From NCBI GenBank assembly GCA_009829735.1, contig CM020619.1, positions 32,528,283 to 32,592,282 of the forward strand: 64,000 nucleotides of DNA, read 5' to 3'. The DNA comes from Pyropia yezoensis (Eukaryota; Rhodophyta; Bangiophyceae; Bangiales; Bangiaceae). Under the pieces are notes generated by a model. The model searched no databases, had not been told where the DNA came from, and saw only the letters and a program-made list of their open reading frames with translations. Positions 32,815-42,700 of this stretch are shown piece after piece; position 1 is the stretch's first letter, and every line of letters starts with the position of its first letter. The position numbers and the translations under genes are program-made.

Positions 32815-33111
32815 GTGGCGTCGAGCACAAGCCGAGAAAGCGGGGAAGACGAGGCTGCTTCGCGTCACACGCTGGGAAAGCGGGGAAGACGAGGCTGCGT
32901 CGCCGATATGGTAGAACTGCCGGTACATGCGTCGCCCGTGAGGCAGACGTGGAAGACCGCAGGCAGAGTCACGTGCGTCGCCCGTGAGGCAGACGTGGAT
33001 GAGCGCTGGCGAAGTCACCGTCGCAAAGGACTCTCGGGATTGATGCTGCGCGCCCCACCAACACCAACCACTTAGGACACATTTGAGTCCTCTGCATACA
33101 GGGCTTGTCAA

Positions 33112-34676
33112 AAAAATGGACTCACTCGTCCACCTGCACTGCGAAACGCTTCAGTGCATTGGCAGTGCTCCATAGTTTTAGGGCAAAAATGATCACCCAA
33201 ACATTCATGGGCTGTCTTGAAAACTAGCGTGTGTGCCATGCGATTGGGCCCTGGTGTGGACCACAGAGAATAAACCACGAATCTGTGCGTGGAGGTGCGA
33301 TTTAGACATGCTTTCAGAATTTCGGCGTACAACTGTGCGAACGAAATACAAAAATGCAATTTGGCATGATGACGGAATGTTTGTAGTTGTGGAAATTGCC
33401 TCACAAGTTTATGTCATAAACTACAGTACCGTCGGCGGTTGGTGCACGTTGGGTGATATGTGAGGGGAGGGGGGGCGGGGGGGGGTGGAGGGGGGCGGGG
33501 GGGGGGGGAGGAGGAGGCAGGAAGGCCGGGTCGGGTGGTAAAGATGGCCGCGAGGAGCAGGTGGGTGGGAAGGAAGCGCGGACGGTGAGCCCGGCCGGCG
33601 CAGGTCCCGGCTGTGGTGGCAGGGCGGGGACGGTTGTGGCGGCGGCGGTCATCACGGGCAGCGTGGCTTGCTGGCGTCCCCGCATCCACTGTTGTCTTCG
33701 TCGCCGTCAACAATTGGGCTCGTCTACGGTGCTTTCAATTGGCGCTGGCGTCGCCAGATGCGGCCAAATGCAACCCCGTTCCGTGCAGTGCATAGGCAGT
33801 GTTCATGCATTTTGAGGGCCTGAATCTCCCGCGACTGTGGGTTGCCCGCCGTCGTTGGCGGGCGGCCCGCGCATCTCCCCTGGGCGGGCCGTTGGCGCAG
33901 CTACTCAGGGCGTGTGGTGCTGTGCGGCTTGCCGTGGTGCACTGCCATGCACCGCGCGGTACTTCGTGCGTTTGGCCTTGCGATTGCCGGTGACGCGCTG
34001 GGTGTCGCCAACCGCAATCCAGCGGTGGGCACAGTGGGGGAGGCGGCTGCCCATCCGTCCGTGCGCGCGGCGGCGGCGAGCGCGGGCGCGGGGGACGCGG
34101 CGGGGGCTGCCGATCGGTCCGTGTGCGCGGCGGCGGGGGCGGAGAAGGAGGCGGCTGGCGGCGCCGCCGATCTGTGTGTGGGCGCGGGGGTGGGGGCGGC
34201 GGCGGCCGATCCGTCTGTGGGCGCGTAGGTGGCGGCGGCGGCGGCCGGTCCGTCTGTGGGCGCGGGGGTGGCGGCGGCGGCGGCCGATCCGTCTGTGGGC
34301 GCGCAGGTGGCGGCGGCGGCGGCCGATCCGTCTGTTCGCGCGGGGGGCGCGGCGTCGGCTCACGCGGCGTCGACGGCATGCACGGCGGCTGCATCTGGCC
34401 GCGACGCGTTGGGCGCGGCGGTGGTGGAGGCGTGGGAGGAGGCGGCTGGCGACGCGGCGTCGGCTGGGGAGGCGGCGGCGTCGCGCGACGTACCGGCGGA
34501 CGTGCTGGGGGACGCGGCTGGGGACGTACTGAGGATCGCGGCGGGAGACGCGGCGGGGGACGCGGCGGAGGACGCGGCGAGGGACGGCGGCTCGGCCGGT
34601 GCTTTGAGTGGTGTCAACCACTCCCTTGCCCGGGGCGGGCGCGCAGACGCTGCCGGCGTCGTCGACCACCGCCGAG
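33112..34676. other. Upstream region with in-frame GC-rich repeats
   Basis: 33112-33440 is AT-richer with no gene. After about 33840 a plus-strand frame (MHRAVLRAFGLAIAGDALGV… from 33948) is Ala-rich and carries a 13-residue repeat. It meets a TAG at 34226 inside a repeat unit, then continues in the same frame to 35131. This could be an upstream exon of the 34677 gene with a nonsense change or error, but I found no splice pair that joins it convincingly. Confidence 0.35.
34196..34335 (+). repeat. 39-bp minisatellite, about 3.5 copies
   Basis: The unit is about gatccgtctgtgggcgcg plus ggtggcggcggcggcggcc, 39 bp or 13 codons, so it keeps frame (DPSVGAxVAAAAA). Diverged copies lie upstream to about 34120. 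Confidence 0.75.
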
Positions 34677-36865
34677 ATGGCTGGGCAGGCCCGAGGGGCT
34701 GCCGCATCGAGCTCCGGCGGCCGGGGGGCGGCCAAGGTGGGGCGGGGGGGGGCCACGGCAGGGCGGGGGGCGGCCAAGGCGGGGCGGGGCGCGTTGGCGT
34801 CAGGGCGGGCGGCGGCAAAAGCTGGAACGGGGGCCGCTGTGTCGGGGGTAGGGCGGGGCGCGTCGGCGGCAGGGCGGGCGGCGGCAAAAGCTGGAACGGG
34901 GGCCGCTGTGTCGGGGGCGGGGCGCGGCGCGTCAGCGGCAGGGCGGGCGGCGGCAAAAGCTGGAATGGGGGCCGCTGTGTCGGGGGCAGGGCGCGGCGCG
35001 TCCACCACCAGGTCAAGGGGGGGGGGGAAAGAGGCCCCGGCCTCCACTGCGTCTCCTTTTCGTCTTCGCCAGTCGACGCTCACGCAAGCGGGTGCAACAA
35101 ACGCCCTCAAGAGGCTCTCTGCCGCGCGTAGCGGCGCGCGTGGCGCGGCTGCCGCCGCACGTGGCGGCGAGCGTGGCGCGGCTGCGGCCGCACGTGGCGG
35201 CGAGCGTGGCGCAGCTGCGGCCGCACGTGGTGGTGAGCGTGGCGCGGCTGCGTCCGCACGTGGCGGCGCGCGTGGCGCGGCCGCGGCCGTGCGTGGCGGT
35301 ACGATTAGCGGCGCGCGTGGCGCGGCCGCGGCCGCGCGTGGCGGCACGCGAGGTGCGGTCGCTACCGCGGCGGATAAGGTATGCTCTTGTGCAACTATGT
35401 CTTTATCATGGCGCAGCGGTGCCCTTTGGCGTTCCTTGGCTTGTGTTGACGGTGTGACTCATTTTTGCGTCGTGGTCGGTGGCCGCTTCTAACTTCCGCG
35501 TCCCCCGTGTTGTTTGTGCCCCATGTTCGTCCTGGTTGGTCGCTGCGTCTGTCTCCCGTGTCCCCCGAGTTGTTTGTGTGCCTCGCTCCAATGACTGTGC
35601 TGCACAGGCTGGAAAGAGAAAGATCGGACGGCAAGCGCAGGCTAGCAAGGAGGTGTCCGGCAGTTGCTCGGTACGTTTGCGCAACCGGCGTGGCTCCTTT
35701 TGGCAGCTCTTTTGTGCCATCTGCATTGTATATGAGCATTTGTCCTCTGTGATGCCTCATGTGGTGTCATCTGGACCACATCTCACATACATTAAGGCCC
35801 CATCTGGATTACCGTCTCGCTTCTCAAGCCGTGTGTGCCCCCACCCCCCTGCATTCTCATGATACGTACGACGCAGTCATCTGCAGAGGAGCCTGCACCT
35901 GCACCGAAGCGTCCGAAGTACGCTGTACAAGGCAAGAAGCGGCGACGCTCGATGAGGGAGACGCTGCTCCGGGAGCTGGCAAACGACAGCGACGAGGATG
36001 GCGGGGACGACTCGGACGGGTCCGCCGCGGCGGCCCTAAAAGAGCGGGACGCTCGGCGGGCGCGTTCTATGGAGGCCGCGGTGGAAGCCGCCGATGCCGC
36101 CAGGAAGGCTGTCCCGAAGGCGCCCGTTCGGCGGAAGGGAATGGCGAAGGCTGCGCCGCCGCCTTCAACGAAAGGTAAAGGCAAGGTACCTGCTGCACCG
36201 AAGAAGGGCAAGGTACCGGCTCTTCCTGTCGGGAACGCGGCGCGGACGGCTAAGGGGGACAAGCCGACGAGGGCGGCCCTAGGTGAGTTGGCCGGGCCAG
36301 CTCTGACGCGCGCCGTCCGCCGGGAGGTGACCGCGCGCACCATCGCGCTCTTTAGCAATCCGCAGGACGCCGACGACGTCTTCCTGTGCAACGATGACGC
36401 GCGGGCCATGTACATTGCCAGCATCATGGCGGTGGCTCCGGCCAGCATGGAGCGGGCGGAAGAGTTGGCGCGTCAGGTGGCGGTGGTCAACGCGCGGCCG
36501 AAGAAGGAGGAGACCAACAGAGCGCCGCGCACGACGGACATTCTGGGGCAATGTGCCCAGGCGCGGTCCACGACGTACCACAGCGTGTGCACTTGGGTGT
36601 GGTCGTCGTGGACTTCTATGGTGGAGTACGAGTCGACGGAGGTGAACTACAAGGGCAAGGACGAGAGCAAGCGCACAGCAGCCATCGGGATGTGGTGGCT
36701 GAAGGGGAGACGCTACCTCAACACCAAGAGCGGGCGCGCTGCGCTGTACAACTTGTGCGCCGCGTACGTCAGTCGGTACGGTATGGAAGACGCCTACACG
36801 GACCAGTACCACAAGGGGCGTCGGGTGCTCAGCCTGTTGCTCGCCGTCATTGCCCTGATCGTCGC
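34677..36865 (+). CDS. 5' part of interrupted host gene, unknown nuclear-type protein
   Basis: The exons I infer are 34677-35378, 35608-35652 and 35877-36865; the last is cut by retroelement 1. Donors are GTATGC (35379) and GTGTCC (35653), and acceptors are CTGCACAG (ends 35607) and ACGCAG (ends 35876). All junctions are phase 0, so frames agree. The start at 34677 is the first ATG of the frame, and the true 5' end may lie further upstream. Exon 1 encodes three 23-residue repeats and six or more 11-residue RGG/Ala repeats. Exon 2 encodes 15 basic residues (AGKRKIGRQAQASKE). Exon 3 begins with a Lys/Arg stretch (KRPKYAVQGKKRRR), an acidic patch, Ala/Lys linkers, then a folded-looking domain ending AVIALIVA. 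The RGG repeats and basic clusters suggest nucleic-acid binding. The family is not recognised. The interrupted frame reads on into the LTR and stops at 37376. Confidence 0.65.
34791..34997 (+). repeat. 69-bp minisatellite, 3 copies, in frame
   Basis: Three units of 69 bp (23 codons; ASAAGRAAAKAGTGAAVSGA plus GRG) lie in exon 1 of the interrupted gene. The copies differ by a few substitutions, and the unit length is a multiple of three. Confidence 0.8.
35132..35350 (+). repeat. 33-bp minisatellite encoding RGG/Ala repeats
   Basis: About six to seven units of 33 bp encode (E/A)RGAAAAARGG. The period is a multiple of three throughout, with one interruption (TISGA), consistent with selection for an open frame. 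Confidence 0.8.
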
Positions 36866-37334
36866 TGTGGCAAAAACCACTCGCACACACGGCACCCAAG
36901 TTGGGGCGGTGTGCAAGGGCTGCCTCCCGTGTCGGGGGAACCGGAAGAAGTGCAAGTCGCACACACTCTGTCCCTGTTGTGGGGCAAACCCCCCACGGAC
37001 AGACAAGAGGATGGTGTGTGGTCCAACAGTTTCTTGGTCGGGACGGGGACGCAGGGCCAAGCCCCGCTGTCCCTCCCCTTATCCCCCCAGGGTCCACTCA
37101 GAATCTCGCCACTCAGAATCTCCCACCCCAGCACCTGCCCACCGGGCCACACGAAAATTCAAGACGATAAATGCAGAAAACCCTCAAATCCAAGTTGGAT
37201 TTACTACTAAGCTAACTATCCCAAACTTAGGGAATATGGACCCAAATGCAGGGGGAGGAACGGATCAGGCTAGTGGCCTGCCGCCCCTTGCATGGCACGT
37301 GTTGCCCCCCTACCTGGGGGTCAATACTGCCACA
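36866..37334 (-). repeat. Element 1 3' LTR
   Basis: 469 bp, matching 45781-46249. In element orientation it starts TGTGGCAG and ends TGCCACA. It borders the polypurine tract at 37335-37350. Confidence 0.95.
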
Positions 37335-37350
37335 CTCCCCTCTCCTCAGT
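37335..37350 (-). promoter_or_regulatory. Element 1 polypurine tract
   Basis: In element orientation, GAGGAGAGGGGAG directly abuts the 3' LTR. This is the expected plus-strand primer of an LTR element. Confidence 0.8.
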
Positions 37351-37678
37351 TCCGACCGACCCGGTCGGCCCTGTGAGGGGGTGCGTAAACGCACGTCTCG
37401 GCGTTGGGGGGACGCGACTTGCTGTCCCCCCCCCCTTGAGTACGTTACGCTGATGTGGAGGCGGTCACGTTGACCGCCCCTCTCCTCAAGCTTGCCCACT
37501 CGGCAGCTTGCTCTCCTCGGTTCACACCTCACCACCACCACCACTTCTCCTTCACCTTACACGGGGCCGCCCCACGCTGGGGAGGCCACCCGTTTACCCA
37601 CGATCCGAGTCCCCCTCAACTCGAGGCGGGTCTCGTGCCGCGATAGCCAGGGCGCCTCTCCCCAACTTGGGGAGAGCC

Positions 37679-39622
37679 ATGGCGACTCCGGGAGTGGAGA
37701 CGGACTCTCTCGATGAGCGTATGGAGGACACCTCCTACGGTGCAGCGCCTGCCGGGACTTCCGGCGGGGGCTCCGCGATCGCTCCGGGGGATGAGACTCC
37801 CGCGTCACCCGGCTTTGGGTTGACGGCGGGATCTCCCCCGGAGGCGGGACAAGTTGTCCCGCGTGAGGCCTTGGGGCGGTGGTTTTACCCCGCTTGGCCT
37901 CTGTATGAGGAGGGGTTGACTGTTCTTCGCTGTGGCCGACTTGGCGCAGCGATGGGTCGGGTATGGGACCGCCTACGGGAGAAGTATTCCCGTAGGGTCG
38001 GGTTCCCTGCCGGCTTCAGGACGGACCAGTTTGCCTTCCTGGACGACGAGGAGGTCGAGGACGTGCAGCGGGCCAAGGCCATGGTGGACCGCGGGGGAAC
38101 TATCCCGGGTCCCGGCGACTTGCCGACCTTCACTTGGGACGCGGTGGCAACTCGCCCCCCGTACCTTCACGAGGCCGATCCGCACACTCATCACTTTCAT
38201 GTGCGGATGGAGAAGGACTTCCGACGAGGTCCCTACTTGGTGACCTCGGCTCAACTTGAGTTTCCTCAGCAGTCTGCTGCCAGTAAGGAGCAATACTACC
38301 CGAAGAAGCCCGAGTGGTGGCCTCAAGTTGAGGTCCCCTACGGGTTCCCGGCGTTATTGCCACGATTGCTTGACCACTTCGGCTCCGTCATGTTGACGGC
38401 TGGCCCTGATCATCTGGTGTGGGCCATGTTGGCCACCCAGTGGCTCCTCGAGGTCATGTCGACCTGGGTGTCATGTGTTCAGCGGCGGGGGATGCTCTGG
38501 CATCTCCCCCTCCGGCTCATCCAGGGTTTGGAACAGCTCACCCCTCAGCTAGTTGCTGAGGGGTGCTCATCAGGACAACTCACTCTACTTGAGGAGATGC
38601 TCCGCCTCCACAAGTCTATCGAGTGGGAGAGCATCGAGCACAAGTTGCGCCGCCCCACTCGTGGGCCCAAGGACGATGGCGCACTTCGCCAGTTCGTGTG
38701 GGTCGCTCGTGAACTTCACGACGGCCGTGTGGTCCTACGAGAGGGGTTGGGCATCGGGGACTACCCGTATGCCCCGGGGGTGGATCGTCACACTGCGCCA
38801 CCCCCGGACAAGCCCATAGTTATGGCTGTGCCCTCATATGATGACCATATGACTCAACCTACTGCGGGGGCCCCAAGTCAGGGTCGCAGTTACACCCGGG
38901 TACCGCCACCTCGGCGTGCCCCTCCGCTTCCTCCTGTTCCTTTCCAGCCTCACGGGAACATCCCGATCAGCGTGGCCGTGGAGTCATCCACACCGGTGTC
39001 CCCCAACTTCGGGGCCACCCTCCTGACGGTATACCCCAAGTTGGTGTTACCGCCCACGCCTCTAACCTCAAAGATGATGATCACCATGTTGGTGCGCACC
39101 ATTTCCTGGTTGGCCGCGTCGACCGCAACCCTCCAAAGTTCCGAGACTCCTCAACTTGAGGAGCGCGTTCGTACTGCAGTGGCGACCGCGAGTTGCGAGT
39201 CGGTGGCGGAGTTTATGACGGCCGAGTTGGCTCGCATTGGGGCTATTATGCCCCAGCCAGCCCCACTTGGGCGTGGCAAGCGTCGTGCGAGCCGGGCATA
39301 CTCGCCTCCTCGCCGTCGTCGCCGTCACTCGCGGCGCTCTCCCTCCGTGTCGGAAGACGAGTTGTCTTACTCCGTCTCGGAGTCCTCTACCCCGTCGGAG
39401 ACGGAGTCTGTCCAGCGTCTGCGTCGCAAACTTGCGCGCAAGACCAGGCAGAAGAGTAGCCACGGTCGGCGCCACTTGCGCGACCGTGAGGGGCGCGACG
39501 GTTCCGACTTGGAGCCGCCGCCCCTTCCAACGAGTGGAGACCGTTATCGGCGTGGGTCTCGCCGCTCGCCTCCACGTGAGGGCGAGGGCCGTGGGGTGGG
39601 AGAGTCTAGCATGCGTGCCTAG
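37679..39622 (+). CDS. Antisense extra gene of element 1 (aORF), 647 residues
   Basis: It is encoded opposite to gag-pol, between the pol stop (39734) and the 3' LTR, and converges on pol with a 111-bp gap. The start at 37679 has a strong context (gccATGG); a frame open upstream to 37508 is leader. Residues about 1-60 are low-complexity Gly/Pro. About 60-360 is a conserved-looking core (FLDDEEVEDVQRAKAMVD, RPPYLHEADP, KEQYYPKKPEWWPQVEVPYG, LVWAMLATQWLLEVMSTWV, WHLPLRLIQGLEQLT). A Pro-rich linker and a second helical part follow. The last 90 residues are Arg/Ser-rich (SPPRRRRRHSRRSPS), as in nuclear RNA-binding proteins. Core motifs align with the antisense gene of element 2, so this is an element gene and not chance. 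Antisense extra frames are known in some plant Ty3 lineages; function unknown. Confidence 0.8.
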   Translation: MATPGVETDSLDERMEDTSYGAAPAGTSGGGSAIAPGDETPASPGFGLTAGSPPEAGQVVPREALGRWFYPAWPLYEEGLTVLRCGRLGAAMGRVWDRLREKYSRRVGFPAGFRTDQFAFLDDEEVEDVQRAKAMVDRGGTIPGPGDLPTFTWDAVATRPPYLHEADPHTHHFHVRMEKDFRRGPYLVTSAQLEFPQQSAASKEQYYPKKPEWWPQVEVPYGFPALLPRLLDHFGSVMLTAGPDHLVWAMLATQWLLEVMSTWVSCVQRRGMLWHLPLRLIQGLEQLTPQLVAEGCSSGQLTLLEEMLRLHKSIEWESIEHKLRRPTRGPKDDGALRQFVWVARELHDGRVVLREGLGIGDYPYAPGVDRHTAPPPDKPIVMAVPSYDDHMTQPTAGAPSQGRSYTRVPPPRRAPPLPPVPFQPHGNIPISVAVESSTPVSPNFGATLLTVYPKLVLPPTPLTSKMMITMLVRTISWLAASTATLQSSETPQLEERVRTAVATASCESVAEFMTAELARIGAIMPQPAPLGRGKRRASRAYSPPRRRRRHSRRSPSVSEDELSYSVSESSTPSETESVQRLRRKLARKTRQKSSHGRRHLRDREGRDGSDLEPPPLPTSGDRYRRGSRRSPPREGEGRGVGESSMRA

Positions 39623-39733
39623 TTGGCAGCTGCCTTTGTTGTGAGAGTGTGAGGGTTAGGGCTGTAGTTAAAAGCCACTCTGCGTACCACTTCGACTTGA
39701 AGCACTCTCTTGGCACTGTTGCTCGGCCTTCCC

Positions 39734-42700
39734 TCACGTTGAGGGAGGGCTGTTAGGGTCTATCTCATTCCGGGCACAGTACGCCCGGACCTTCTCAGCA
39801 GGAAGGTCCTCCACATACTCCCACGTATCATCCTTGGCTTTGTAGCCAAACCAACGCACCCTCAACATGAGGCGGTAAGTATCCTCATCCCAGCCGTGGT
39901 CGATGAACTTGTCGAACACGTACTCCTGCGGGCCCTGTTTGGCCGCAGGCAGCGAGGGCAGGCGCCACGTTTTCAAAGCACGCGCCCAAGCTGGGTCGCC
40001 TGCAGGCGGTGGTGCAACTTTGACCACGTCCTGTCCGTTCACTGTGCGGACCCCATCGTCACTTTCGATGGTGAAGCGCCGCCCATCAGTACGAAGGACC
40101 TGGTACGGCCCCTTCGTCTGGAACACCAACTTACCCCCAGCTGGGGTGTGTGAGTGGACCAATACCCAGTCACCCTGCTCGGGGACATGCTTGGCGTTGC
40201 GCACCTTTTTGTCAAAGGTACGCTTGTAGCGCTCTTGTGCTTTGTCCATCTCAGCCCTGACTTTAGGGATGAGGTTCTCAAGCCTAGCAGCGAACTCCGC
40301 CTTACTCTCAGTAGGAGTAGGCGTCCTGCCACCATCCTCCCTAGTTGGGAGCGGCCGCCGCTCGGCAATAGACCGCACGCGACGGGGGGTCACAAAAGCG
40401 AGGGGTACTTCCCCAGTAGACGAGTGAACCTGCGAATTGTATGCAGTGGTCAGAATAGAAATGTATTGGTCCCACGTCTTCACGTGCTCACTCACATAGT
40501 GGCGCAGCTGCCTAACAATAGTTTTGTTGAAGCGCTTCACCTGCCCATTAGTTTGTGGGTGGTAGGGGGTGGCATAGTTTGCCTTAACCCCCAACATATC
40601 CAGCACTCCCTGAAACAGTACAGACGCAAATTGCGGTCCATTATCCGATAGTGTACTATCCGGAATGCCATACGCGGCAACCCAGTGATCTAGGAAGGCT
40701 GACACGACCGACATGGCCGTGATCTCTGCCAGTGGGATCGCTCGCGTAAGTTTCGTGAAGCGGTCACAGATGACCAGGAGGTACTGGTTGCCCTCCTCGG
40801 TCACTGGCAGTGGCCCAAGGATGTCCATCGCCAACGCGGCGAAGGGCTCCTTGGCCGGAAACAATAGCATAGCCGTAGTAGGCCGCCGTTCCATCAGACG
40901 GTTCTGTGCACAACTTGTGCAGGCAGCCACCCAACTGTAGATGTCCACCACCATGGACGGCCAGTAGTACCTGGTCCTCAGGGTCTGGTACAGTTTACTA
41001 GACCCCAGGTGTCCACCCGTGGGAGCGTTGTGCTCCCTCTCAAGGATACTGTCCTTGAGGGATGCGGGGACGACAAGTTGTTCGGTCCCCTGGAATACCC
41101 CCCTCCTCATGAGGAGGCCATCGTCTCCCAGAAAGAACCGCGTCTCCGCCACTGTATCCAGTGTATCCCTCTGCGACTTGCAGAAGGGATCCTCGGCCTG
41201 GGCCTTCACCACTTCGTCCAGGGACAGGGGCAAGTACTTCGTGTTCCCTGGCGCCTCGGGATTCAACGCCTGACCCGAGCGCGTGACTACCCCCACGATG
41301 GGGATGTCCTCATCGACTGGGGTGGTGTCCAGTCCCTCGGTAGGTACCCGAGAGAGGCCGTCGGCAAGGGCATGTTGCCTGCCAGGTCGGTACTCAATAT
41401 CAAAGCTGAAGGGTGCAAGTCGCACCCTCCACCGGTTGAGACGAGTGTTTGTACAGTCCGTCTTGAAGATGAACTGCAACGCGCGGTGGTCACAGCGGAT
41501 GAGGAACTTCTCACCCTCTAGGTAGTGACGAAGTGACGTCACCGCCCACACCACTGCGAGTCCTTCCAACCCGGTGACTCCGTAGTACTTCTCGGCCGAG
41601 TTTAGCCCCTTGCTGAAGTATCCCACCGGCAAGTACTCATTGTCCGGCTGCTGCTGAAGCAACACACAACCAAGTTGGTCGTAGCTAGCGTCCACATCCA
41701 GGATGTAGTGGCCTCCCAACCTGGGAATAGCCAGGATAGGGGGCTTCAGCAGAAGGTCCCGAAGAGTCTCAAAGGATTCCTGCTCCACCCGACTTGGGGG
41801 AGGCAGGTTCTTCGGTAGCGTTGAGCTCACTAACTCATTCAACGGCTTGGCCACCTTGGCGAAGCCCTTGGTGAAACGTCGGTACACGTTACACATCCCG
41901 AGGAAGCTCCTCATCTGGGTCTGGGTCCGGGGGTACTGAGCCTTACGGATGGCCCTCAAGTTTTTCTCGTTGACACTGAGACGCCCCGGACGGACAACAT
42001 GTCCCAAGTACTCCACCTCTTGAGTGAAGAGGTGGCACTTACTCGCCTTCAGTGACACACCCGCGTCAGCAAGTAGCTTGAACACCTGGCCAAGATGGCC
42101 AATGTGTTCCTCCGGACTTCGCGAGAACACAATGATATCGTCTAGGTACACGAGACAGATCTGCCACCGTACTCCGGCCAGAATCATGTCCATAGCTCGC
42201 TGGAAAGTTGCCGGCGCGTTACACAGGCCAAACGGTAGACGCTTGCACTGGTAGGTACCACAGTGACAGGTAAAGGTAGTTTTATGCCTGTCCTCCGGGG
42301 CAATGGGAATTTGCCAGTACCCCGCGTTACAGTCCAGGGTAGAAAACACGTTTGCCTTCCCCAGAGAGTCCAGACAGTCGTCCATCCGAGGTAGGGGATA
42401 ACTGTCCTTCACCGTGCTCTCGTTGAGCTTACGGTAGTCGATACAGAACCGGGGGGTCCCATCGACTTTGGGGACGATCACCACCGGACTCGCCCACTCG
42501 GCGTTGCTGGCCTCGATCACATCGAGGGCCTCCATGCGAGCAACTTGCTCCTTAACGAGGGCCCTTGAACGGGGTCCTCCCCTATACGGTTGTTGGCGTA
42601 TAGGGGGCGCACCGGGTTTCAACTCGATCTGGTGTTGGGTAGCTCTCATGAGTCCCAATTGACCATCCCACAACTTGTGATATTGGTCCAAGAGGCGTTC

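Noticed and set aside
33735-35347. Pro/Arg-rich minus-strand frames opposite the RGG-repeat exon
   Set aside because: The plus strand has phase-consistent splice sites and leads into a clearly coding exon; the minus frames do not.
36866-37376. Extension of the host protein through the LTR
   Set aside because: This is read-through of host frame into the retroelement LTR and not an original part of the protein.
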